This document shows positions 25,059-36,426 of a stretch of 64,000 nucleotides of DNA, piece by piece. The stretch lies in NCBI GenBank assembly GCA_009602735.1, contig WELA01005162.1, positions 332,937-396,936 of the forward strand, read 5' to 3'. The position numbers and the translations under genes are program-made. The notes beneath the pieces were generated by a model. It saw only the letters and a list, made by a program, of their open reading frames with translations. It had not been told where the DNA came from and made no database searches. The stretch comes from Mesotaenium endlicherianum (lineage: Eukaryota; Streptophyta; Zygnematophyceae; Zygnematales; Mesotaeniaceae). How positions within the stretch are numbered: the first letter of the stretch is position 1; each line of letters begins with the position of its first letter.

Positions 25059-26372
25059 ACACACATCCAGACATATGCACAACTCCTGCTGTGCAAACAT
25101 CTTCAGATACGTATTATTGGTAGTGTGTACAGTGGCCGAGCACTTCCGGCTCCAAAAAGTGTATGCACATAGCGTAAGTTAAAATTGAAATGTTTTCATA
25201 TAATAGTACAATGTGCAATGTTCTCTTATGTCGTACAATCCTGACGCGTTCAACAAGCGCATGCAATCAGGCGGGGGCAGCAACAGCTCCTCTGCACCCT
25301 TTCATGAGGAGCAGGCTAAGCGCAAGTTCTGACTGAAACAAAACTGCGACGCTTTCTGCTGCAGTTCTGGTTTTTTGGCGTGCCCCTTTCTGTTCTGGTT
25401 GCTTCTCACCTCGGCTTGCTTGCGGCTTGTGCGCAGCAGGCAGGAGCACGGAAGCTCAAGGCAGCACGCGCGCGCCGCAGGCGGGACAGGCGTCGGGGTT
25501 TGGGTGGCCCCGCACCTTTGCAACAGCTGGCACCTCGGAGCTCCTGTGGCGCCCTGTTGCCTCTGCTGACGTGACTCAGGTGCAATACGCCTGCATTGAT
25601 GGCCAGCCTGTGTACACCCTCCCTCCACTTTGTGCATTTTACATGCTCCCTCCCCTTCCTTCCTTCCTTCCTTCCTTCCTTCCTTCCTTCCTTTCTCAGG
25701 TTTTGCACCCTCCTCCTTGCGATAGCAGCAAGTAATTAACTAGGCCTAAGTTGGCTTTGGGTGGCGGCATTTCTCAATGGCGGCTAGCAAGTATGATCCT
25801 TGAATGCCCTCCCCAACATCCCCCCCCCCCTCCTTGATCCCCCCGCCCTGGCCCGGCGCGTTGTACTCTTCTGATAGTGTTTTTTCTTTCTCAATCTCTT
25901 TGCCCCCTTCTACACTTTTACCTCATACCCCCCTCCCTCTCTTCTCTTTCCTCTCTGCTGCTCGCTGGAACAGACGGTGGCATTTGTGCAGGAGTGGGCA
26001 ACGCTGTGGGCGTCCTCCAGCGAGCTCCCGCTGCCCCTGCCCTTCCGCACCGATCTCCTCCCCGATGGCGTGGTCCTCACCTTTGTCACGGCCACCAACG
26101 GCTCTCTCTCAAGCATCGGCTCCATGAGCATCTGCGTTACGGCCACAAGCCCGCCAGCAGCAGCTCCCGGGCTCCATGGGGGCCACAGTGCAACAGGTGG
26201 CAGTAGCAGCGAGGACGACGGCTGGGCTCTGGTGGTGAGGAGGCAGGGCACTGGGAGCACTAAGCCTCTTCCAGGGGAGGGCCGGCTGATGAAGCATCTG
26301 CGGGACGCGCTCGAGAGGAAGGGCAATGCGGCGGGCTATGAGGCCTACCACTTGTCCCGGAATGCACTGTAG
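21419..26372 (+). CDS. J-domain plus ferredoxin-like [4Fe-4S] protein, plastid DnaJ-C type
   Basis: Seven exons thread in phase: 21419-21736, 22350-22542, 22915-23021, 23882-24092, 24538-24657, 25437-25579 and 25974-26372 (TAG), 496 residues. A hydrophobic N-terminus and a Ser-rich stretch precede the J-domain ([20 protein letters not shown], then the HPD motif in [10 protein letters not shown], then [14 protein letters not shown]). Next is a single-cluster ferredoxin domain: CIGCQEC, created across the exon 2/3 junction, and the distal Cys in [13 protein letters not shown]. This J-plus-4Fe-4S order matches the plant chloroplast DNAJ C76/C77/C82-type proteins, which are thought to couple redox state to an Hsp70 partner in plastids. 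A helical segment ([20 protein letters not shown]) and a C-terminal domain of about 180 residues that I do not recognise follow. Intron 1 needs a GC donor (CAG|gcacgt) to keep the HPD-to-LLNEAY spacing normal. Several introns carry CA/TG tracts. Confidence 0.82.
21986..22060. repeat. CG/CA microsatellite, intron 1 of the DnaJ-ferredoxin gene
   Basis: A compound tract of CG, then a long run of CA, then CG dinucleotides. It gives rise to spurious Cys/Val and His/Thr open frames on both strands. Confidence 0.9.
23050..23215. repeat. CA-rich microsatellite, intron 3 of the DnaJ-ferredoxin gene
   Basis: An imperfect CA/CG array of about 165 bp follows directly after the ferredoxin exon donor. Overlapping spurious open frames occur on both strands. 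Confidence 0.9.
25022..25070. repeat. CA microsatellite, intron 5 of the DnaJ-ferredoxin gene
   Basis: A CA dinucleotide run preceded by a TG-rich stretch. The two arms are partly complementary, so a hairpin is possible in RNA. Confidence 0.85.
25656..25694. repeat. (CCTT)n microsatellite, intron 6 of the DnaJ-ferredoxin gene
   Basis: A nearly perfect tetranucleotide run of CTTC units, purine-free on this strand. Confidence 0.9.
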
Positions 26373-29300
26373 GTCGATTGGTCGACTAGCTTATGATGCA
26401 TATAATGTACAGTAAGAGTAGATTACTAGTCGACATGTGGAAGATCGATGAAGGAGAGCTTGGGAGTTGCTCTGCATAATGTTTGTGAAGTTTGATGTAC
26501 AGGATTTGAGGGTAGTTGTACAGGTGTGTTGGCTCTTGTAGATTATTTACAGGTTCATGTGTGTATAAACTGGTGGATGATGAGACTGTTACAAAATTTG
26601 TCTTCGTTTATGTTACACATTTTCTAAGAAGTGCCACTGACATTAATTCTGACTATTGTACGTCGCCGTGCCTTTTTAGTGATTTCATTCTTTTGAATCA
26701 AGATTTGCCTTTCTCCGGAGCTATTATAGTATGCTTCCAACGAACTGCCCACATAGTAGCCTGGTAGCTAGAAGTGTCTAGAGATGAACAACGTAAGACA
26801 CGGAGATGACATAACCTTCCGGGAATTTCTTATGGTGAACTATGTACTTGAGACATGCCCAATATACACTTATGCCCAATTTATTTGTGGTCACATGTGG
26901 TCAATTGGTCAAAGTCCACACAGGTTTCAACGCGAACTCCTTCCAATGAAATGGATTACATGCGAACCATGGCAAGGCAAAAAAGGCGGTAACATCAAAA
27001 TGATGTATCTGTCTACTTGACAAATTTTTATCACAAAGAAAGAACAATTTGATGAAAGTAAGAATTGTTCAAAAAGAAATTCAAGGTAACTGTGTCTTGA
27101 ATTTATAACACTAGATATAAAGGAGAAAACTGTCTCAAAACAGTAACTCAAAGCATGATTTAATAACATGGTACAAAAAAGCCTGCATATTTGTATTCAA
27201 AATCATGCTAGAACAAACATCATGCATGTCCATTGCGTCAGTGTTCACTAATGAACGTGAAAGTTGTTGCTCTGATCAGCTACTTAAGGTGTCACATCCA
27301 TACTTCTAATGAACTGAATTTTAGAGACTAACTAGCAATTCAGAAATTTGTCAAATGGAGACCAAAATGTAGGATACCCCAAACTTATGTTGAAACGATG
27401 AAGCAATAGTGAAGATACTTTAAGGCTTCAATTGTTGCGATGCAAAGTTTTGTGTTCATGCAAGTTTTGGGCTTTTGCCCAAAGTGTGTAGTCGTCACTT
27501 GTCATTAGCCTTCAAACGCGTGTATGTCCAGAACAAACCCCACTGTTTAACTCAAGATGTTTCACCAGATGTGCAATTTTCTTAGTATTTGACCTTTTGT
27601 GAAAGGTGTATCATCTACGATGTATGCGCCCTCTGGTACACTTATCATCAGGGCCAAAATGAAGCTGATATAGGAACCGGTTTTTGGTAGTACTCACAGA
27701 GTGGACCACACCTATACTTGGAGCATTTCCTTTGTTTTCCAAAGAAGGTGTAAGTTGACATCGCTTTCTCTTGCTTTTGATTGCTATATGTCTTCTCTTT
27801 CACATACCACAAGGGGGAAACACATTTTGGACTACGCTAGCTATGTAACTTTGAAGACTCTGGAACTTGGGGTGTGCCGTCACTCTGCTATGCGCTGTAG
27901 TGAATCAGATAGACAAGGATCTTTGAACACAAACGGTAGCTTCTTGAAAGAGAGATGGCTTCTGAAAGTTAATGAATTTCTGGAATTTGGCACGTACAAG
28001 AGTGATTCAGGAATGCCTTTCTATGTTTCAGCTCTTGTTTATATACTTGCTACATAAGTAATTCCTAGGAAGGTGCATGTTGATGTGTTGGCACCCAACA
28101 CATCCCAAAACTTGCCTCCTCTTTCTGCATTAATGTACACAGGTCCTTTTGACCTAAAAATGGCACATTTGACTTTTGCCACATGGAGTTCTTCTAGGTC
28201 CTTCCTCTAACTTCGAGAATGCATTAGAAGGTTTGAAGGACATGAACCAAGTCACTAGAGTATCTGTTCACACTTGAATCCCCACAATACTACTCCAAAT
28301 ATATTCAAAAGCATTAAAACATATGCAAGCTGATATATTATAACTCAAATCACTACATGCGCAGTGCTGATGATGGTTAAATTTGCAAAAGATTATTGAC
28401 CTACATCACTGTGGCCAAGGTAAGATTTGGGCAAGCCATTCATTTTTTAAGTTAGAACTATCATCTTGCACTAGCATTTACAAATATTAACTACAACATA
28501 CTTTGCAATCGTGGACATCATACAATTAAGCTTATCGAAGTATGATCTTCAACATTGTTGTAGATAGGATACATACCGTCTAGTCTATTTCTTAATAGTA
28601 CCTTCTATCAAACAAAAATTGTAAGGCAATTGAAGAAAATTGATAACACTCTTATCTCTTGTTGTTTAAAGCTCCGAAGACTTGAGGCTTCTCCTCTTAA
28701 CTGAATCCAACGCAAATCCATTCATTATCTCTCTTGCAAGAACCATTCTAAGCTGTCATCATTGGCTTTTAACAATCTTCTGGGCCGTACCTCAGCAGTT
28801 GCATCGCACTTTGAGCGTAGTTTTTTGATGTTTGTTGTGATAGTTCTAAAATCTTTTCCAAGAGTGGTGGCAACTTTTGCCTACTTTATGTCTCATGTGT
28901 ATTTTTACAAAGACATGTTTGAGGTTTACGTGACAAATTGAGCATGTCTATTTATATAGGTATAAGTTGCAAGATTATATATGAGTGTCTAAGCATGCTT
29001 GCTAGAATAAGCGCTGATCTACATAGCTTAGCATAGCCTTTCGACTGTCTACATTTTGACCAATTCACACGACTACCAACAAGACCCGTTTATGGCCTTT
29101 CCTAGTGGTATGCTAAACATGTCAATGTTGTTTTTGCCATGTGGAGATTGTGCACTTTGAGACACACTTAGTCAAATCATCTCTAGCAATCTTATGTACT
29201 TTCATCGTCAAATACTCTTTGCAACCAACAAAGGTCATGGTATAGTACACTTCATAAGTTACACAATGTCACAGACTGTGAGCTTTTGTACTTCGTAGTA

Positions 29301-31087
29301 CAAAATACTGAGATTGAAGAAAGTGAACCATATGACGTTGCACTTCAATAAGTGTACATAGTATTTTAACCACAAAAAAAACGGAGAGCCTGGTACGGGA
29401 AGCTAGCCTTTTGTGAATGAGAAAACTGCAAGAAACACCACAATCATATATGGATAGCCTTTAATAAGAGGCAAAAGCTTACTCTTACGACCAACCTTGA
29501 AGCACATTTGCTTTCATAACATGAAGGGGAGGAGACACAAAATATATAGTGCTTACCTCAGCTTTGCAAGGTCAGTGTATCCAAACGAATGTATAGTACT
29601 CACGGAGCCAAATGGTCGTAGCAGGGAAAACATCATCATACCATGATTCTCCATACAAACTAATTGAAGGGGAATTACGATAGCAACTCTAAATTAACCT
29701 GCAGTAAGCTGAAAATAGTAGCTTAATTACACAATCCAACCATTCACCAGCGGTAAGAGTATTTGCCTGCAATGCCTCAGATATGCCTCTCTATAGTACA
29801 ATAGGCTGCAAGTAAGCTAAATCCAGTCACTTATCGTTCTCGAGCACAACTGAGGTGAGCACCACACATTACTTACTGCTAACCAGAGCAGTTCCGCTCC
29901 TGCAGGTTATTAAACACGGAATTGCAGCTTATGCATTAGGCTGCAGCAGTGCAAATAATAAAAATATATAGCTCCTCCTCTTCTTATTATAGGGGCAAAA
30001 TTGACAAAATGATGTCTATATTGAAGGCATCGAAAAACCCTAGAGGGCGCATTATCAGGAAGTTGCGGCATCCGCCCAGTAATAAGTATGCCAAGCGCTT
30101 TGCCTGGCTGCTTGGCAGGCACAAGCCCAGCAATCCTTTCACCTCCTGGAAAAAATGCCTGGGGGAAGATGCGACCCACATCAACGTCTGAGACCATGCG
30201 TCGCAACTTCCTAGGGCACCCAATTTGGACAAGATGGAGAGTTTGCTGCTGTGAGGTCATGGCCTTCAACATCCAAGCCAACGCTCCTACTTGACTGTAT
30301 CGAGATCAAGCCGTTGAGGCAGCAAGAAAAAGGAACACAAACTTAGACTACGCTCTCAAAATCAAATAAAACCTGCTAACTGAAACTGCCAAGTCCGGAA
30401 GCTCGATGCGCATGCGTCACTGGATGCGCATGTATGTATGACACTCTTTCTTAAGAATGCTCGTTATTACCGCCGTAAATAGATCAAGATAAGAAAGCCA
30501 GGCTTGTACATCGCGCCCTCCTTTATTGCCTGCAGGAGCCATCCTATCTGCAAGCTCTCGCAATTCTCAGGAGCGTTTCCTGAACACGCTTTTGAGTTTC
30601 GGAACAATCATGTCGCGCATCATCCCATACCAGCTGTACAAAATCACACGAGTGCCACCTCAAGCATCAGCCAGCCTGTGGGCTAAAACATCACGAAGCA
30701 CCCCAAGCAAGTGACATGCTCCACACGACTAGCAAGCAACCCACAAGACTAGCAAAGAGAAAGAGAGTGCCCTAATCACCACAGAAGCTCCGGAATGCGC
30801 GAAAACCGCATGCCCAAAACACGATAGTGGTGTACGCAGGGCTGCCTTCTTGCGGCTTGCTGCTCTGTAAGAGAAGCCCAACGCAACGCGTGCGAAGCGA
30901 GAGAAAGAGGGAAAGCACAGCATCAAGCAATGGGAGAATGTGGGCAACTCCAGGCTATTACCTGAACGTAAACACAAGCGCATCAGTTCAGAAGCACGTC
31001 CTGAATAGCTGCAATTGCAAGCGGGCGGAGCACTGCTGTGAAGCTTGACCGAAATATTCAGGGTTCAATAGAGGGAGGGGGGGCCAC
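26373..31087. other. Long AT-rich interval without a supported gene
   Basis: This holds dispersed-repeat copy B (28034-28310). Around 29.95-30.28 kb both strands are briefly open; the plus frame is Lys/Arg-rich (RGRIIRKLRHPPSNKYAKRF) and the minus frame contains GLVPAKQPGKALGILITGR, but neither has convincing splice partners. The part nearest 31087 should be the 3' UTR and polyadenylation region of the giant minus-strand gene. Confidence 0.5.
28034..28310 (+). repeat. Dispersed repeat, copy B (sister at 12706-12978)
   Basis: It shares the ordered landmarks cttgtttatatacttgctac, the 'gttgatgtgttggcaccc' block and 'cactagagtatctgttcac' with copy A, in the same orientation about 15.3 kb away. 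Similarity fades on both sides, so the aligned 275 bp approximates either the element or the conserved end of one. Confidence 0.75.
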
Positions 31088-33237
31088 TTACAACCAGCCG
31101 ACGGTGACAAGGATGGCAAAGAGCTGGAAGGCCAGCAGAGAGTAGCCCAGGTTCATGGCCCTCTGCGCGCTGATATCAGCCTCCAGCAATAACTTACTAC
31201 AGACAGCTGTGCCCAGATCGCAGAACTTGGACAGTATCGTCGTGATCAAGTCCCCAGGCGAGATCATGGGCTGCGGGGGCGTGCACAACAACAGCCAGTC
31301 GAACAATCTCAGAAAGGGCGGGGATGCGCGAGCAGCATAGCAAGAGCAGTGCCCATGCACCTCCTGGCAGAGGTACTGAATTGAACGCGCAGGCAGTCTG
31401 TGCCAAGAAGCAATATATGATGCATGCCGCAGCGCGCAGTTCGCAAAGCAGTAAATGTGGGGTACCAGGCAAGAGCACAGCCAGAGCCGGGGCGTCTTAC
31501 CTTGAGCACAAAGAGGAGTAGGATCTCGATGACTCTCAAGGCGATGATCCACGACAGCTGGCGCAGGCAAGAGAGGGGCGAGAGCAGACATTGTTCTGTT
31601 ACCGCACACTACAGAAGAGGGGTGCAAGGCACAAGCTTTGTCGCCCTTGAGCTGCTTACAAGTTTGCTCCAAACAGCTCCCTCTTCTGAAGAAGCAGAAA
31701 CACCTATAGGGTCTGTAGCCCAGTAGTCAAGTCACTCTCAATAGGCAGAAGGAGCAGAGGAGAAGAGGGAGAGAGAAGGAGAAGGAGGAGCAGAGGGAGA
31801 GGAAGGATGGATGGAGATTTTGTAATTGAAAACTTTTCCTCCACAAACATGGAATAGTTGCCGGTGGCGACATACCTGTGTAGACGCACTGCCGTCCGAA
31901 GAAAACGCGCCCATCAGTATCGCAAGCCAGACCTGAAATTGGAAACAAATAACACTCACATCTTACCAAGTGACCTCTGCAGAATATTGCAAAGCTGCCG
32001 GATACCAACCATGTTTAAAATGCCTTCCCCCCTTCTGCCCTTCCTCTGGGTGGAACAAGAACATGTGTGTGTGTGTGTGTGTGCGCGTGTGTGTTGCAGA
32101 AATTAGGAGGGGATCAACTACCAAGCAGTAAATCTGTGCCACTTGAAGCCTGGACCTGGCCCGAGTGCCTGATCTCCTTTGTGCCTCTAACAAACGAGCA
32201 TGAGCGCAGACCAAGGAGAGTGTGGGGCGGGCAATGCGCGCACCTGGCAGCCGATATCAATCACAAAGTACACCTGGCGCAGCAGGCTGATCCAGCTGGT
32301 CTTTTTGTGCTTGTCCTCCTCCGCCCGCGGCGATTGAACGGCTTCTTCTTCGGCAATGGAGACCACGGCCTGCGGTGACGAGACTGACGGCGGGCTGCCA
32401 CCGGCCTGGCCCTCGCCTAACGGGCGGCGATCCCCCAGGAGGCTGAGATCCAGCGGAGCCGGGCTGCCCAGGTGGGGCGCCGCTGCGCCGAGGTTGAGGT
32501 CAAACTTGCTGCCCTTTACGTCCTCGAACATGATGCCATACTTCTCCAGGACCTCGTCTGACTCGCCCGTCCAGTAGGCCTCGGGATATTTGTTGCCCAC
32601 CACGTTCTTCAGGGGCTTCAGCCGGTGGTCGCGCTTCTCCACCACCACAAACCTCGCCACGGGCTCCTGCCATAGCCGCAAGGCCAGCAACAGCTTCCCC
32701 GTGTGTCAGCTGCCGTGCAGACTTGAGCCAGACAGGTAGGGAGGGAGAGAGAGGGGGCAACAGCGCTCGAGGCGACACCGCCCTCCTCAAGTTCGTCACG
32801 ACCGGTCACGCACAGGAAATGAGCTGTGCCATTCGCGGCACCTGCGCGAGAGCAAAGCTGGAACAACTGCAGGGGGGCTTTTGAGAGCAACCGAGGTGTG
32901 AAAGCCAAGCGACGAAAAAGATAGCAAAGCAAAATCAAGCAGGACTACAAAGGCCCAGCCAATGGCAGCGGCCTGTCATGCTCTCCACTGACAGAAGGAG
33001 GGGAGTGCAACTGGTGTGGCTCTCTAGGACCGACCTTGGTAAGTAGATACAAAGTGGTGCAGCGCAGTAGTACCGGGGCACACTCACTAGTGGATGTCCA
33101 CAGGAAGGTGGGAGAGTACCTTGATGGTGTGCTTCCAGATTGTCCACAGGGCCCAGCAGAGAAAGCCCGAGTAGATCACAAGGAGGGGCACAGCCAGCCC
33201 AATGCCCACCGCCGTTTTTCCTGCAGAGCAAACAGAA

Positions 33238-33269
<32 letters not shown>

Positions 33270-34691
33270 AGACGCGGACAGGACTTAGTTCAAATCGGGG
33301 GTTGCTGCATCCCGTTCTGAATCGAGCCTGCAAACACCGTCATGTGCGATACTGTGTGATTCGTATGAGTGTGTGTGTGGGTAGGCAGCGCGTGGACCTG
33401 ACTGCCCTGCATGTATATACCATAGCCAGCAGCCATTGGGGGGGGGGGGGGGGGGGGGGGGGNNNNNNNNNNNNNNNNNNNNNNNNNNNNNNNNNNNNNN
33501 NNNNNNNNNNNNNNNNNNNNNNNNNNNNNNNNNNNNNNNNNNNNNNNNNNNNNNNNNNNNNNNNNNNNNNNNNNNNNNNNNNNNNNNNNNNNNNNNNNNN
33601 NNNNNNNNNNNNNNNNNNNNNNNNNNNNNNNNNNNNNNNNNNNNNNNNNNNNNNNNNNNNNNNNNNNNNNNNNNNNNNNNNNNNNNNNNNNNNNNNNNNN
33701 NNNNNNNNNNNNNNNNNNNNNNNNNNNNNNNNNNNNNNNNNNNNNNNNNGGGGGGGGGGGGTGGGGGGGGTGCTCACCTCGGATAAGAGACGCTGCGAGC
33801 GAGACGACACCCGCGAGGGCGGTGACAAAGAAGAACACCTGGAAGCGCGGGAAGGACAGCAGGCCTGGCAGCTTCCAGCGCCCCTTGCGCCCCACCGTGC
33901 GTGGCCAGAGGACCTGGAGGGCCACAAAGAAGGAGAAGAAGCAGCCCAGGTAGAAGAGCACGCGCGCCGCCTTCCTCAGCCTGCAAGGGACGAGGCACAC
34001 AAGTGCAGGCAGGAGAGCATCAGCACGCACTCCGTGGCCTCGGCCAGACTAGATAAGGCCAGAGCAGGGCAGGGCAGGGCAGGGCAGGGCAGGGCAGGGC
34101 AGAGAGTGGCAGCAAGAGCTGAGCCAGACACAGGTGCTGCTGATGCAACTACGTGGAAGACAACACATCCTGCACAGTGTTCCCATAATGGGTCCTTCTC
34201 CTAGTCGCCCTTCCCCCCCGGCCATTGCCACTGCCATTGCCACCACCATTCCCTATACAAGAAGCTTCTACACCTCCAGCTTGGCACTCATCGTGCCGCG
34301 ACAAGCGCTTACAAGAGGAGCACGATGGAGCCTGCGGCGCTTGCACGGAAACAGCTTGAAGGAGCAGAAATGAGCAAATCAGAGACGAGCTCGTCGTGCG
34401 CGACTTAAGCCAAGCAGCCGAGTGTCATCATCCGAGGTTGCGGACGCATTACCCGTTGGCACCTGGGTCCGACAGGTTGTTCTGCAGCTCATTATCCGCG
34501 TAGCTGGCAAACCCATCCTGCGCGCCCATCCACATACACAAACCAAATTATCAATATGTGAGGAATGAAGCAGGAGATGAGAAGAGTACGCGAGGAGCAG
34601 AGCACATAGAATTGCGGAGCATCACCGAACCCCCACCTCATCACAGGATGCACTACCCTGGCTGTGCCAGGTGAGCATCAGCATCAACATC

Positions 34692-34724
<33 letters not shown>

Positions 34725-36426
34725 CGCAGGAGGAGTTAGCAGTGGGCAGACACTGCCGCCCTTGAATGCGCACGTCACTCCCCCAGTGACTCATAGGGAA
34801 GAAGAGGGAGACATGCGCGCTTACACTCGTCAGGAAGGCAGTGTACTGCGAGTTGGCGAGCTCCTGCAGGGCGCTGCAGCCGCCGTCGGCACCCAGCCCC
34901 ACGTCCCCGTTGCAGTCGGCCCCGGGAGCCGGGCCTGGTGCGGGCGCTGGGCCCGGCGTTGCCGTCCCACTTGAGCTGCTCAAGGCAAAGAGGGCAACCA
35001 AGGTTCATCCCCCTCCCCCATGAGACTGCCATTGGGGCGGTGCTGGTAACCATGCGGCTACTGCCACATGGAGGCGCCTCCGTGGCTTTCCCTACAATTG
35101 CAGAATATGCCTGGAGATTGTGCCGAGGAATGCCACCTGCACGCGCCTCCAAGCAGGCAGCTGCCTGAGACCCCCCCCTTCCTCCCCAAGGTTGCCATGG
35201 TGCATGAAGTGCAAAAAGCAGGAAAAACAGTCAGGCAGACGGCACTCTTCGAGCATACAGCAGTGCCCATAGCTGCAATCCAAATAACCACTGGCTGTAG
35301 TCTACGGAAGAGACGCCGAGTGACGGTGCATAAGCACAGTAGACAAGTGGGGCGACATGGAGCTTGGGCAACAGGCGATTGTGTACGCAGAAAAGCTTAC
35401 CCTCCTCCTCCTCCTCCGCCCCCTCCTCCTCCCCCCCCTCCTCCTTCTCCCCCTCCTCCTGTCCCTTCCCCTTGTCCGTCTGATGATGCTGTTGCTGCTG
35501 CTGCTGCTGCTTTGGAGACAGCTGTGACAGGAGGAGAAGGGGCGCCTGCAGGGGCCGCTGCGGGAGCCTGGCCCTGGCCCAGGCTCTGGCCTCCGGGAGC
35601 GCCAGCCGCCGTGCGCTTGCCCCCAAAGAGAGCGTTCTCAAACGGCATCTTGATGTCGAAGTTGGCAAAGGAGCTGGAGCCCACGGCCGACTCATAGTTT
35701 GGCGGGAAGTTGACGGCCGTCTGGCCCGTGAGCGAGAACGCTTGCACCCTCGTGATCATGTCCTGCGGCGGCAGCAGCAGCAGTAAAAACAGGAGCAGCA
35801 GCAATAGCACAAGGAGGAGCAACAGCAGCAGAAGGAACAGGTCAATGAGAGTTCCGGAAGTCGAACGGAAGCACAGGTGATAATGCTGGCGAGAGCGGAG
35901 GAGCAAGCAAGCCCAGGCCAGGGATCCACTGAGCATGGTCCCCTGCTGCTGCTGCTGCTGCTGCGCCGCCGGCGGCTAGGTGGCACAGAAGCTGACAGGG
36001 CCTCAAGGAGTGCATAGGCATTGTTGTCACCACATGCGTGCACCGCCCCTGCTGCTACCTACCTGCCAGTGGAGGAGCACACTTCACGACAAATGGCAAC
36101 AGAATGGACTTCTTGGGAGGGCTGCCGGCGAGAAGTGCCAGCAATATAAACTACTCCACTCCTGTATTGCTTGAGTGACCAGTCCTCTTCACGAAGCTGT
36201 TGCGAGTGCGCGTGAGAGAGAGAGAGAAAGGGGTGGGAAGGAGGGAGAGGGAGCACACCATTGGATGCACGGAGCTGTGGATGTTCATGATGGAGGGGTT
36301 GGCCACGCCAGCGCAGAAGGCAGGGGCCACAACGGCCGCAGCGACAAGCGCTCCTGCCGCTGCCATGGCTGCCCCAGCCGCGCTCTGCGTGCCCTTGTTC
36401 GTCTCATCTGCCACCAAAGTTGATGC
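31088..36426 (-). CDS. Giant gene exons 36-45: multi-pass membrane module and C-terminus
   Basis: Exons: 36259-36426, 35401-35762, 34825-34975, 34453-34517, 33778-33980, 33120-33220, 32244-32693, 31876-31932, 31501-31557 and 31088-31270. Hydrophobic segments: AAMAAAGALVAAAVVAPAF, VLFYLGCFFSFFVALQVLWP, FQVFFFVTALAGVVSLAASL, GLAVPLLVIYSGFLCWALWT, YFVIDIGCQVWLAILMGAF, IIALRVIEILLLFVL and YSLLAFQLFAILVTVGWL. Between the first two is ITRVQAFSLTGQTAVNFPPN, and between the fourth and fifth is YWTGESDEVLEKYGIMFEDV. I associate both with the C-terminal membrane module of large algal and protist surface proteins, sometimes described as TRP/polycystin-like; that link is from memory and not certain. The acceptor at 32694 is poor, and an exon could be hidden in the gap at 33463-33749. 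Confidence 0.65.

Noticed and set aside
29910-30281. Open frames on both strands near 30 kb
   Set aside because: No homology, no phase-compatible splice sites and no agreement on strand, so not called as a gene.
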